Assembly (NCBI GenBank): GCA_963775695.1
Contig: CAVZJU010000001.1
Location: forward strand, 310,001-374,000
DNA from: DATBLE01 sp963775695
GTDB lineage: Bacteria; Actinomycetota; Thermoleophilia; Gaiellales; Gaiellaceae
DNA length: 64,000 bases
Reading direction: 5' to 3'
In this document: piece by piece, positions 23,467-31,193 of the stretch
Layout: each line of letters begins with the position of its first letter
How positions within the stretch are numbered: the first letter of the stretch is position 1
Made by a program: the position numbers and the translations under genes
Notes under the pieces: model-generated
Database searches by the model: none
Told to the model about the DNA's origin: nothing
What the model saw: the letters and a program-made list of their open reading frames with translations, nothing else

Positions 23467-24386
23467 AGATCGCCTTCTGCTTCCCAGGGCAGGGCTCGCT
23501 CGAGCAGGGCATGGGCCGGGACGTCGCAGCCGCTGTGCCGGAGGCGATGGAGGTGTACGAGCGCGGAAGCGAGGCGTGCGGCCTCGACCTGAAGCGGCTG
23601 TGCTTCGACACGCCGTTGGCCGACATGGTCGAGACCGAGGTGCAGCAGCCGGCGCTCGTCGCCACCAGCCTCGCGGTGCTCGCCGCACTGCGCGCACGGG
23701 GAGTCAAGCCCGACTACGTGATCGGCCACTCCGTCGGCGAGTTCGCCGCGATTGCGGCTGCGCAGTCGGTAGGCGTCGAGGAGACGATCGCGCTCGTCCG
23801 CGAGCGGGGCCTGGCGATGAGCGAGGCGGCGAAGGAGCGGCCCGGCTCGATGGCCGCGATTCTCGGCCTCGACGACGAGGTGGTCGAGCGGCTCTGCCGG
23901 AAGATCTTCGGCGTGTGGCCGGCGAACTACAACTGTCCGGGCCAGATCGTCGTCTCCGGCGAGAACGACGCCGTCGACGAGCTCTGCGCGAAGGCCTCGG
24001 AGGAGGGCGCCCGTCGCACGGTCAAGCTGAAGGTCTCGGGCGCATTCCACTCGCCGCTCGTTGCCCGCGCGGCGGAGCGGCTCCGGCCCGCGATCGAGTC
24101 GGTCAAGTTCGGCGAGCCGCAGGCGGCCTTCATGTCCACTGTCACGGCTCGGTTCGAGGAAGCCCAGCGGATGGGTTCGCTGCTCGTCGACCAGTTGACC
24201 GCGCCGGTGCGCTACACGCAGGCCGCATCCGAACTCGTCCGCGACGGTGTGAAGACGTTTGTCGAGGTCGGTCCCGGCAACGTCCTCTCCGGCTTGATGA
24301 AGCGGATCGACCGCAGCGTGAAGGCGATCCCGGTCAACGACCTCGCCTCGCTCGAGAAGGTCAAGGAGCTCCTCCACACGGCGTGA
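23463..24386 (+). CDS. fabD: Malonyl-CoA:ACP transacylase
   Basis: Loads malonyl groups on acyl carrier protein. 307 residues; N-terminal FCFPGQGSLEQGMG, nucleophile Ser in GHSVGEFAAI (near 88-97) and the His in VSGAFHSPL (near 195-203). ATG 23463 overlaps the fabH stop (ATGA). After it comes a 157-bp gap with a hairpin repeat; no acpP is found there. Confidence 0.95.
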   Translation: MKIAFCFPGQGSLEQGMGRDVAAAVPEAMEVYERGSEACGLDLKRLCFDTPLADMVETEVQQPALVATSLAVLAALRARGVKPDYVIGHSVGEFAAIAAAQSVGVEETIALVRERGLAMSEAAKERPGSMAAILGLDDEVVERLCRKIFGVWPANYNCPGQIVVSGENDAVDELCAKASEEGARRTVKLKVSGAFHSPLVARAAERLRPAIESVKFGEPQAAFMSTVTARFEEAQRMGSLLVDQLTAPVRYTQAASELVRDGVKTFVEVGPGNVLSGLMKRIDRSVKAIPVNDLASLEKVKELLHTA

Positions 24387-24460
24387 TCGTCGCTCGGCTC
24401 TGCCTCGCTCGAACTGGGGGAACGGCCGGTTCCCCCCGTGAGCCCCCCTCCCTGAGCACT
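24387..24460. repeat. Intergenic GC-rich hairpin repeat, copy 1
   Basis: Directly after the fabD stop comes CGCTCGGCTCTGCCTCGCTC and then a hairpin GGGGGAAC-GGCCG-GTTCCCCC (24416-24423 / 24429-24436), followed by CGTGAGCCCCCC. Related pieces occur at 26639-26665 and 27329-27460. It could also terminate fabH-fabD transcription. Confidence 0.55.
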
Positions 24461-24543
24461 TCGCACCCTTGTTGCGGATGGTGGGCCGCGCCCGCCTTGT
24501 CGGTCGCGGCCGCGAAAATTCCCTACGTAGCCTGGTCGACTCT

Positions 24544-25281
24544 GTGACCGCCCCGGTTCCGTTTTGCTCCCTTGAGGGGAAGCTGGCGCTCGTCACCGGC
24601 GCATCGCGCGGGATCGGCCGTGCGATCGCCGCGGAGCTCGCGCGGGCCGGTGCCTCGGTCGTGGTCGGCTATCGCAGCGGCGCCGAGGAGGCGGACGCGC
24701 TGGCGGCGGAGATCGGCGGAAGCGTGGTCCAGGCCGACGTCGCCGACCCCGAGCAGGCGGCACGGCTCGTCGAGGAGGCCGGTGACCTGGACATCCTGGT
24801 CAACAACGCGGGCTTGACCCGGGATGGTCTGATCATGCGCATGTCCGACCAGGACTGGCGGACGGTGCTGGACACCAACCTCGGCGGCGTCTTCCACACG
24901 TGTCGCGCGGCGGCGCGGGGAATGATGAAGAAGCGGGCGGGGTCGATCGTCAACCTGACCAGCGTCGTCGGCCTGCACGGCAACCCCGGTCAGACGAACT
25001 ACGCCGCTTCGAAGGCGGGAATCGTCGGTTTCACCAAGTCGCTCGCAAAGGAGATGGCGTCACGCGGGGTTCGCGCCAACGCCGTCGCTCCCGGGTACAT
25101 CCAGACCGCGCTCACCGAGGTACTCCCGGACGAGGTGCAGCAGGCGATCCTCGCCAACACGCCGCTCGGCCGGCTGGGAACACCGGAGGACGTCGCCGGG
25201 GCGGTACGCTTCCTCTGCTCGGACGAGGCGTCGTTCGTGACCGGCGAGGTCCTCCTCGTCGACGGTGGACTGGGGATGTAG
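24544..25281 (+). CDS. fabG: 3-oxoacyl-ACP reductase FabG
   Basis: NADPH-dependent SDR enzyme of 245 residues reducing 3-oxoacyl-ACP. Cofactor loop VTGASRGIGRA (about 16-26), NNAG (about 89), and the Ser-Tyr-Lys triad in LTSVVG and YAASKAG (near 138-158). GTG 24544 is chosen because the preceding residues do not fit SDR N-termini; a TAGCCT hexamer lies ten bases upstream, so the transcript may have an almost absent leader. It precedes fabF by 6 bp. Confidence 0.94.
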   Translation: MTAPVPFCSLEGKLALVTGASRGIGRAIAAELARAGASVVVGYRSGAEEADALAAEIGGSVVQADVADPEQAARLVEEAGDLDILVNNAGLTRDGLIMRMSDQDWRTVLDTNLGGVFHTCRAAARGMMKKRAGSIVNLTSVVGLHGNPGQTNYAASKAGIVGFTKSLAKEMASRGVRANAVAPGYIQTALTEVLPDEVQQAILANTPLGRLGTPEDVAGAVRFLCSDEASFVTGEVLLVDGGLGM

Positions 25282-25287
25282 CGAGGA

Positions 25288-26541
25288 ATGAGCGTCAACG
25301 GGCGGCGGAGAGTCGTGATCACGGGGATGGGGGCGGTGACGCCCCTGGGTAACGACGTGGCCACGTCCTGGCAGAACCTCTGCGCGGGTGTGTCCGGCGC
25401 CGGGCCGATCACGCAGTTCGACGCGGACGGCTACTTCGCGAGGTTCGCCTGCGAGTTGAAGGGCTTCGAGCCGACGGACTGGATCGACTACAAGACGTCG
25501 CGGCGGATGGACCGGTTTGCGCAGATGGTGGTCGCGGCTGCCCGGATGGCGGAGGAGGACGCCAGGCTCGACGTCGCAGCCGACTCCGATCGGATCGGAG
25601 CGGCGGTGGCGACGGGCATCGGCGGGCTCCAGTCGTTCCAGGACTGCCACACCCAGCTGCGCGAGCGCGGGCCCGACCGGGTCAACCCGTTCTCGATTCC
25701 GGCGATCATCCCCAACCTCGGCGCCGGCTGGCTGTCGATCGAGCTCGGCACCCGCGGGCCGCTGAGCGCTCCGTGCACGGCGTGCGCAGCGTCCAACATG
25801 GCGATCGGCGAGGGCATGGACGCGATCCGGCTCGGCCGCGCCGACGTGATGCTTTGCGGCGGGACGGAGGCCCCGGTCACTCAGGTCGGAATCGCCGGCT
25901 TCGGGGCGATGCGGGCTCTCTCGCGCCGCAACGACGACCCCGAACACGCGAGCCGGCCGTTCGACATCGAGCGCGACGGCTTCGTGATGGGCGAAGCCGG
26001 CGCGGTGCTCGTGCTCGAAGAGCTCGAGCGGGCCAAGGCCCGCGGCGCGAAGATCTACGCCGAGCTCGCCGGGTACGGCGTGTCCTCCGACGCCCAGCAC
26101 ATCACCGAGCCTGATCCGACGGGCGTCCACCCGGCACGGGCGATGCAGATGGCGCTCGCCGACGCGGGCATCGAGGCCGCCGACATCGGCTATATCAACG
26201 CGCACGGCACCTCGACGCCGCTCGGCGACGCCAGCGAGACCCGTGTGATCAAGCTGGCGCTCGGCGAGGAGAACGCCCGCAACACGCCGGTCTCCTCGAC
26301 GAAAGGCTCGACCGGTCATTGCCTCGGCGCGGCCGGCGCGGTCGAGGCGATCTTCACGACCCTCGCCCTCTCGGAAAAGATGCTTCCGCCGACGATCAAC
26401 TACGAGTATCCCGACCCGGAATGCGACCTCGACTACGTTCCGAACGAGGCGCGCCCGACCGAGCTGGAGGCAGCCATGTCGAACTCGTTCGGCTTCGGCG
26501 GTCACAACGCCTCGATCGTGCTGAAGCGCTTCAGGGATTGA
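25288..26541 (+). CDS. fabF: 3-oxoacyl-ACP synthase II (KAS II)
   Basis: Elongating condensing enzyme, 417 residues. Catalytic Cys in APCTACAASN (near 165), His in NAHGTSTPLGD (near 306) and second His in KGSTGHCLGAAG (near 342). The end FGFGGHNASIVLKR is typical. A GAGGA ribosome site precedes ATG 25288. It forms an operon with fabG. Confidence 0.95.
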   Translation: MSVNGRRRVVITGMGAVTPLGNDVATSWQNLCAGVSGAGPITQFDADGYFARFACELKGFEPTDWIDYKTSRRMDRFAQMVVAAARMAEEDARLDVAADSDRIGAAVATGIGGLQSFQDCHTQLRERGPDRVNPFSIPAIIPNLGAGWLSIELGTRGPLSAPCTACAASNMAIGEGMDAIRLGRADVMLCGGTEAPVTQVGIAGFGAMRALSRRNDDPEHASRPFDIERDGFVMGEAGAVLVLEELERAKARGAKIYAELAGYGVSSDAQHITEPDPTGVHPARAMQMALADAGIEAADIGYINAHGTSTPLGDASETRVIKLALGEENARNTPVSSTKGSTGHCLGAAGAVEAIFTTLALSEKMLPPTINYEYPDPECDLDYVPNEARPTELEAAMSNSFGFGGHNASIVLKRFRD

Positions 26542-26638
26542 ACGCTCTGACGGCGCTTTCCTCTCGCGGGCGGAGCCTGGGCGTGCCCGGCGGGAGCCCT
26601 CGATCGATTCTTGGAAAGAAACGGTGACGGAGGGGGTT

Positions 26639-26665
26639 CGTGGGGGAACCATGGGTTCCCCCACG
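26639..26665 (+). repeat. Perfect 12-bp palindrome with the HAD start codon as its loop (repeat copy 2)
   Basis: CGTGGGGGAACC (26639-26650), ATG, GGTTCCCCCACG (26654-26665). The same GGGGGAAC/GTTCCCCC arms appear after fabD, so the palindrome belongs to a repeat family. In RNA the ATG would sit in a three-base loop. Confidence 0.65.
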
Positions 26666-27328
26666 CTGGAGCGCTGGGCGACGTTCGACTGCTACGGCAC
26701 GCTGATCGACTGGAACGGCGGGATCTCGCACGAGCTCGCGCGGCTGTTCGGCGACGGCGATGCGCCCCGGTTGCTGGAGCGCTACCACGAGCTCGAGCCT
26801 CAGGTGCAGGCGGGTGACCCCGAGCTGACCTATCGGTCCGTGTTGACCCTGACGCTGGAGCGGATCGCGGAGAGCGAAGATCTGGCGCTGCCTGCCGGCG
26901 AGCACGACGCGCTCGCCAGGTCGCTGCCTGCCTGGACGCCGTTTCCGGAGGTGCCGGCTGCGCTGGAGGAGGCTCGCGTGCGCGGCTGGCGGTTGGCGAT
27001 CCTCTCCAACACCGACCGCGACTTCATTGCCGCGTCGAAGGCCCGGATCGGCCTGCCGTTCGACGAGACGGTCGTCGCCTCCGAGATCGGTTCGTACAAG
27101 CCGGGACATCGGCACTGGTCGGAGTTCTTCGCACGCACTCACGCCGATCGCGACCGCCACGTGCACGTCGCCGCCAGCCTCTTCCACGACGTCGCACCTG
27201 CGAACGAGCTCGGCCTCAAGAGCGTCTGGGTCAACCGGCTCGGAGAGACGGCCGACCCCGTGCCGACCCGCGAGGTCGAAAATCTGGTCGGCCTCGCGGA
27301 CGTCCTGGACCAGCTCGTTCCGGCGTGA
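26651..27328 (+). CDS. HAD-superfamily hydrolase (haloacid dehalogenase type II-like)
   Basis: 225 residues from ATG 26651. Motif I is TFDCYGTLIDW (nucleophile Asp), motif II ILSNTDRD (Ser/Thr), motif III the Lys of GSYKPGHRHW, and motif IV the HVAASLFHDVAPANELG acidic patch, so the phosphatase/dehalogenase site is intact. It probably hydrolyses a small phosphate or halogenated acid; the substrate is unknown. An alternative GTG at 26624 adds nine poor residues. The chosen ATG lies in the loop of a repeat palindrome, so translation could be affected by RNA structure. Confidence 0.85.
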   Translation: MGSPTLERWATFDCYGTLIDWNGGISHELARLFGDGDAPRLLERYHELEPQVQAGDPELTYRSVLTLTLERIAESEDLALPAGEHDALARSLPAWTPFPEVPAALEEARVRGWRLAILSNTDRDFIAASKARIGLPFDETVVASEIGSYKPGHRHWSEFFARTHADRDRHVHVAASLFHDVAPANELGLKSVWVNRLGETADPVPTREVENLVGLADVLDQLVPA

Positions 27329-27460
27329 GCCTCGCTCGGCTCCGCCTCGCTCCCGCGGGGGCAACCAGGTTTCTCTCGCGCGTCGATGCCGCGCGGGCGA
27401 GAGCACCGGCCGCGGGTGGACTGGCCGCGGCCGGCTTTCCCCCACGAGCCCCCTTCTTCC
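27329..27460. repeat. Intergenic GC-rich repeat, copy 3
   Basis: Directly after the HAD stop, GCTCGGCTCCGCCTCGCTC repeats the sequence found after fabD with one change; a degenerate inverted repeat follows, and TTTCCCCCACGAGCCCCC at 27436-27453 matches the end of copy 1. The rest to 27533 is GC-rich and without a gene. Confidence 0.55.
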
Positions 27461-27533
27461 AGAGGCCGATTTCATCGGGAAACCTCCCGGTTCCCCTGGG
27501 GCCCCTCCCCGCTCATGGGCCAAAGGTCGGCCC

Positions 27534-28445
27534 ATGAGCGTCCCCGAGGGCTTCACGTTCCGGCCTGCGACGCCTGCCGACGCGGCGGCCGTCGCCGACT
27601 TGATGAACGCCTTCGACCGCGCCTACGTCGAGGAGCCGGACACGCTGGGCGCGGACGACGTCACTGCGTGGTGGTCGCGAATCGAGCCGGAGCGCGACTC
27701 GCGTCTCTACGTCGCCGCCGACGGGCGTCTGGCCGGAGCCGCGACCCTCTCCGATCGCAACCCGGGGACGCTCGATCTCGACGCCTTCGTCCTCCCCGAG
27801 CATGCCGGCCGGGGGCTCGGCGGGGCGATGGTCGACTGGCTGGAGGAGGAGACGGGGCGGCGCGGCCTCGACCGTGCGCAGACGGCCGCCCTCACCGTCG
27901 ACACCGCGGCCGGACGGCTGCTGCACAGCCGAGGCTACGAGCCGGTCAGACGCTTCTACCGGATGGCAACAGACCTCCACGAGCCGCCGCCTGCGCCCGA
28001 GTGGGCGGAGGGTTTCGAGGTCTCGACGTTCCGGCCGGGCGACGAGGCGATCCTTCATGCGGTCATGGAGGAGGCGTTCGCCGAGCACTGGGGCCACGAG
28101 CCGCGCGACCTCGAGTACTGGCGCAACCACACGCTCGGCGCTGCGTGGTGGGATCCGTCGCTCGTCTACCTCGTCCGCGAAGGAGACGAGGTGGTGGCCG
28201 CCGAGATGAACGCGGTGCGCTTCGGCAGCGGCTGGGTCGGGACGGTCGGCACCCGTAAGCCCTGGCGCGGCCGCGGCCTCGGGCGGGCGCTGCTGCTCCA
28301 GGCGTTCGGCGAGTTCCACCGCCGTGGGGAGATCCGGGTGTCGCTCGCGGTCGACGCCGGCAACGAGACCGGCGCGACCCACCTCTACGAGAGCATCGGG
28401 ATGCGAGTCGTCTGGCAGGCCGACGTGTATGAGAAGCGCATGTAG
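27534..28445 (+). CDS. Tandem-domain GNAT acetyltransferase
   Basis: 303 residues holding two GNAT folds. The first (1-150) has a CoA loop AFVLPEHAGRGLGGAMVDWL, the second (about 160-303) has GTVGTRKPWRGRGLGRALLLQAFGEF, both in the R/Q-x-x-G-x-G pattern, followed by the NETGATHLYESIGMRVV strand. The architecture resembles mycothiol synthase MshD and related double GNATs, but the residues needed to name the substrate cannot be judged. ATG 27534 has AAAGG upstream. Its TAG stop overlaps the -10 hexamer of the next gene. Confidence 0.85.
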   Translation: MSVPEGFTFRPATPADAAAVADLMNAFDRAYVEEPDTLGADDVTAWWSRIEPERDSRLYVAADGRLAGAATLSDRNPGTLDLDAFVLPEHAGRGLGGAMVDWLEEETGRRGLDRAQTAALTVDTAAGRLLHSRGYEPVRRFYRMATDLHEPPPAPEWAEGFEVSTFRPGDEAILHAVMEEAFAEHWGHEPRDLEYWRNHTLGAAWWDPSLVYLVREGDEVVAAEMNAVRFGSGWVGTVGTRKPWRGRGLGRALLLQAFGEFHRRGEIRVSLAVDAGNETGATHLYESIGMRVVWQADVYEKRM

Positions 28446-28448
28446 CCT
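28443..28448 (+). promoter_or_regulatory. Leaderless-type -10 element for the arginase-fold gene
   Basis: TAGCCT followed by TGGAGG and the GTG at 28455. The hexamer includes the stop codon of the GNAT gene. Confidence 0.55.
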
Positions 28449-28454
28449 TGGAGG

Positions 28455-29243
28455 GTGTCGCGGCTCCGCGCCAAGTGTCCGGACTGCAAGACGAACACGG
28501 CAGTCGCGATCGGGCCGGAGTACGAGTGTCACGCGTGTGGACGCTCTTTCGCGGCCGGTCTCGTACGGGTGCCACGCGCCTGGGGCCACACGCTCGACGG
28601 TGGGGCGGGGATGGTCGAGGCGGCGACGGAGCTCGCCCTGCCGTACCCGGAGGCGGCGGTCGTGGCCGAGGACACGCTCGCCGACCAGGTCCTCGTGCTG
28701 GCATCGGAGCTCCCCGAGCGGCCGCTGATCCTCGGGGGCTGCTGCTGCTCGCACATCGGCGCCGTCGAAGGGCTCGCAACTCGGTACGAGCGCTTGGCGG
28801 TGGTCTGGATCGACGCGCACGGCGATCTGAACACACCCGAGACGTCGCCGTCCGGGAACGAGTGGGGGATGCCGCTGCGGATGATCCTCGACGGCCGCGC
28901 CGTCGAACCCGACGACGTCGCGCTGCTCGGTGCCCGCGACCTCGATCCTCCCGAGGTCGAGTTCATCGAGGCGAGCGGCCTGCACAGCGGCGGCGGCGCA
29001 GTCGAGCGTGCCCTCGACGGCGCTCAGGCCGTCTACGTCGCGATCGACGGCGACGGGCTCGATCCGGGGGAGGTGGCGTCCTGGATGCCGGTGCCCGGCG
29101 GCCTTTCGGTGGCCGAGACGGTCGACCAGCTCGCCTGGGTCGCCGAGAGCTCGACCGTCGCCGGTGCGGGCCTGTCGGGCTTCCTCGCCGACGCGAAGAA
29201 CGTCGAGCCCGCGACGCGTCTCTGCGCCGCCGTCGGCCTGTAA
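28455..29243 (+). CDS. Arginase/ureohydrolase-fold protein with N-terminal zinc ribbon
   Basis: 262 residues. Residues 8-31 form a zinc ribbon (CPDCKTNTA...YECHACGRSF), then a ureohydrolase domain: the manganese motifs WIDAHGDLNTPETSPSGN (near 118-135) and AIDGDGLDPGE (near 196-206) are good, but the first motif, normally GGDHS, reads GGCCCSHIG (near 94). The metal site may therefore be altered. Hydrolysis of arginine, agmatine, formiminoglutamate or another guanidino compound is possible but not shown. It lies just upstream of accD but has its own promoter. Confidence 0.8.
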   Translation: MSRLRAKCPDCKTNTAVAIGPEYECHACGRSFAAGLVRVPRAWGHTLDGGAGMVEAATELALPYPEAAVVAEDTLADQVLVLASELPERPLILGGCCCSHIGAVEGLATRYERLAVVWIDAHGDLNTPETSPSGNEWGMPLRMILDGRAVEPDDVALLGARDLDPPEVEFIEASGLHSGGGAVERALDGAQAVYVAIDGDGLDPGEVASWMPVPGGLSVAETVDQLAWVAESSTVAGAGLSGFLADAKNVEPATRLCAAVGL

Positions 29244-29246
29244 CCG

Positions 29247-29263
29247 CCCGCCCCCGGGGCGGG
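29247..29263 (+). terminator. GC hairpin between the arginase-fold gene and accD
   Basis: CCCGCCCC (29247-29254) and GGGGCGGG (29256-29263) form a tight stem immediately after the stop codon. There is no T run, so termination is only a suggestion. Confidence 0.35.
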
Positions 29264-29265
29264 TC

Positions 29266-29271
29266 TAAGAT
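29266..29271 (+). promoter_or_regulatory. Leaderless-type -10 element for accD-accA
   Basis: TAAGAT ends eight bases before the accD ATG at 29280. No ribosome site is seen. Confidence 0.55.
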
Positions 29272-29279
29272 CCAAGCCC

Positions 29280-30131
29280 ATGACGGACACCAGGATCGAT
29301 GTCTCGATCGAGCAGAAGGGGCCTGCTCCGGCTGCCGGTGAGGCTCGCAAGCACCCCAACACCTGTCCGTCGTGCGGCTCCCACTACCGTGACGACGAGC
29401 TCGACTCCCAGCTCGGCGTCTGCCCGCAGTGCGGCCACCACTTCCCGGTCGGTGCGCGGGAGCGCATCGAGCAGCTCGCCGATCCGGGATCGTTCGCCGA
29501 GGAGGAAGCCGACCTGCGCTCCTCCGACCCGCTCGGGTTCTTCGACTTGCGCCCGTACACGGAACGGCTGGCCGAGGCCGAGCTGAAGACGGGAGAGGGC
29601 GACGCGCTCGTCGTTGGCCGGGCCGAGATCGCCGGGGTTGCTTGCCAGCTGTCGGTGATGGACTTCGGGTTCATGGGCGGCTCGATGGGGAGTGTCGTCG
29701 GCGAGAAGTTCACCCGAGCATGCGAGTCGGCCGCCGAGCGGGGCCTGCCGCTCGTCTCGGTTACCTCGTCGGGCGGTGCGCGTATGCAGGAAGGGATCCT
29801 GTCGCTGATGCAGCTGCCGAAGACGGTCTGCGCGGTCGAGGACCTGCATGACGCGCGCTGTGCCCTGATCAACGTCTTCGCCCATCCGACCACGGCGGGG
29901 GTGCTCGCCAGCTTCGCCAGCCTGGGCGACGTGACCGTCGCCGAGCCCGGCGCACTGATCTCGTTCACCGGCCCGAGAGTCGTCCAGCAGACGACCCGGG
30001 AAAAGCTGCCCGACGACTTCGGTCTCGCCGAGTCGAACCTGCGCTTCGGCCACGTCGACGCGATCGTGCCCCGGTCCGGGTTGCGGACCCACCTCGCGCG
30101 CGTCCTGCGGCTCTTCACGAATGGCTGGTGA
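29280..30131 (+). CDS. accD: Acetyl-CoA carboxylase carboxyltransferase subunit beta
   Basis: Together with AccA transfers CO2 from carboxybiotin to acetyl-CoA, giving malonyl-CoA. 283 residues: a four-Cys zinc ribbon CPSCGSHYRDD...CPQCGHHF (about 30-56) and the carboxyltransferase core with SVVGEKFTRACE, VSVTSSGGARMQEG (near 162-175) and ALISFTGPRVVQQTT (near 223). It is the separate beta-subunit type, not the fused actinobacterial AccD5/6 type. The last 11 bases overlap accA. Confidence 0.95.
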   Translation: MTDTRIDVSIEQKGPAPAAGEARKHPNTCPSCGSHYRDDELDSQLGVCPQCGHHFPVGARERIEQLADPGSFAEEEADLRSSDPLGFFDLRPYTERLAEAELKTGEGDALVVGRAEIAGVACQLSVMDFGFMGGSMGSVVGEKFTRACESAAERGLPLVSVTSSGGARMQEGILSLMQLPKTVCAVEDLHDARCALINVFAHPTTAGVLASFASLGDVTVAEPGALISFTGPRVVQQTTREKLPDDFGLAESNLRFGHVDAIVPRSGLRTHLARVLRLFTNGW

Positions 30132-31053
30132 GGCCGAGCGCCGGCTGCGTGACCGGCTGGCCAGGCTGAAGAATCTGCCCCTCCTCGGGGGGACGAAGCT
30201 CTCGGGTGAGCTCGAGCGCCTCCAGCGTCAGATCGACCACCTGGAAGCCGAGCAGACCGACGAGGACATCTGGCGCTCCGTCGAGCTCGCCCGGCACAGC
30301 GAAAGGCCGTACACGCTCGACTACGTCCAGCGGATGCTGGAAGACTGGGTCGAGCTGCACGGCGACCGCGGCCGCGCCGACGACGGCGCCATGGTCGCCG
30401 GGCTGGGCAGCCTCGACGGCCGGACGATCGTTCTGGTCGGCATGCAGAAGGGCAGGGACATCAAGGAGCGTACGAAGCGCCAGTTCGGGATGCCCTATCC
30501 CGAGGGCTACCGCAAGGCGATGCGTGCAATGGAGCTCGCCGATCGACACGGGTTTCCCGTGATCAGCCTCGTCGACACGCCTGGCGCCTACCCGGGTGTG
30601 GCCGCCGAGCAGCACGGGCAGGGCGGAGCGATCGCCGCCTCGCAGTCGCTGATGGCCCGGCTGGAGGTTCCGATCGTCGCGTGCGTGATCGGCGAGGGCG
30701 GCTCGGGCGGAGCGATCGCGATCGCGCTCGCCGACCGGGTGCTGATGCAGGAGAACGCGATCTACTCGGTGATCTCGCCCGAGGGGTGCGCCGCGATCCT
30801 CTGGCGTGACGCCGGCGAGGCCAGGAAGGCCGCCGCCGCATTCAAGCCCGATGCCGCGCACTGCCTCGAACTCGGCGTCGTCGACGGGATCGTCTCGGAG
30901 CCGGCGGGCGGGGCCCAGAACGACTGGAAGGAGGCGGCGAGGCTGTTGAAGGAGTCGCTCGCCGATGCCCTGAGCGATCTCGCAGGGCTGTCAGGCGACG
31001 AGCTCGTCCGGCGCAGGCGGGAGAAGTTCCGGAGCATGGGCGTCTTCGCCTAA
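30121..31053 (+). CDS. accA: Acetyl-CoA carboxylase carboxyltransferase subunit alpha
   Basis: 310 residues. It has the N-terminal helical arm (RLRDRLARLKNLPLLGGTK...LERLQRQIDHLEAEQ), then the core: LHGDRGRADDGAMVAGLG, GMPYPEGYRKAMR, SLVDTPGAYPG (near 155) and IGEGGSGGAIAIALADRV, EGCAAILWRD (near 222). It overlaps accD by 11 bp, guaranteeing stoichiometric translation of both subunits. The biotin carboxylase and BCCP genes are not in the window. Confidence 0.95.
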   Translation: MAGEAERRLRDRLARLKNLPLLGGTKLSGELERLQRQIDHLEAEQTDEDIWRSVELARHSERPYTLDYVQRMLEDWVELHGDRGRADDGAMVAGLGSLDGRTIVLVGMQKGRDIKERTKRQFGMPYPEGYRKAMRAMELADRHGFPVISLVDTPGAYPGVAAEQHGQGGAIAASQSLMARLEVPIVACVIGEGGSGGAIAIALADRVLMQENAIYSVISPEGCAAILWRDAGEARKAAAAFKPDAAHCLELGVVDGIVSEPAGGAQNDWKEAARLLKESLADALSDLAGLSGDELVRRRREKFRSMGVFA

Positions 31054-31073
31054 CTACCCCAGATTTCCTGGGA

Positions 31074-31135
31074 TATTCCACACTCTCCACAGGCTTTTCC
31101 CCGGAAGGAGCCGCGAGTTTTCCACTGTTTCCACA
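31074..31135 (+). other. Array of four DnaA-box-like 9-mers
   Basis: In the accA-ligD gap four same-strand 9-mers form two adjacent pairs: TATTCCACA (31074) and CTCTCCACA (31083), then TTTTCCACT (31118) and GTTTCCACA (31127). Each matches TTATCCACA at seven of nine positions. The block is clearly richer in T than its surroundings. It lies about 22 kb from dnaA. Confidence 0.5.
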
Positions 31136-31193
31136 TGTGTTTTGACTCGGGCTCGTGCGGTTCGCGACGGGGAATTCAGGGCAGGAGCGACCG

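Noticed and set aside
24387..24543. Possible acpP gene between fabD and fabG
   Set aside because: No frame encodes the DSL phosphopantetheine motif, and the gap is too short for an 80-residue protein.
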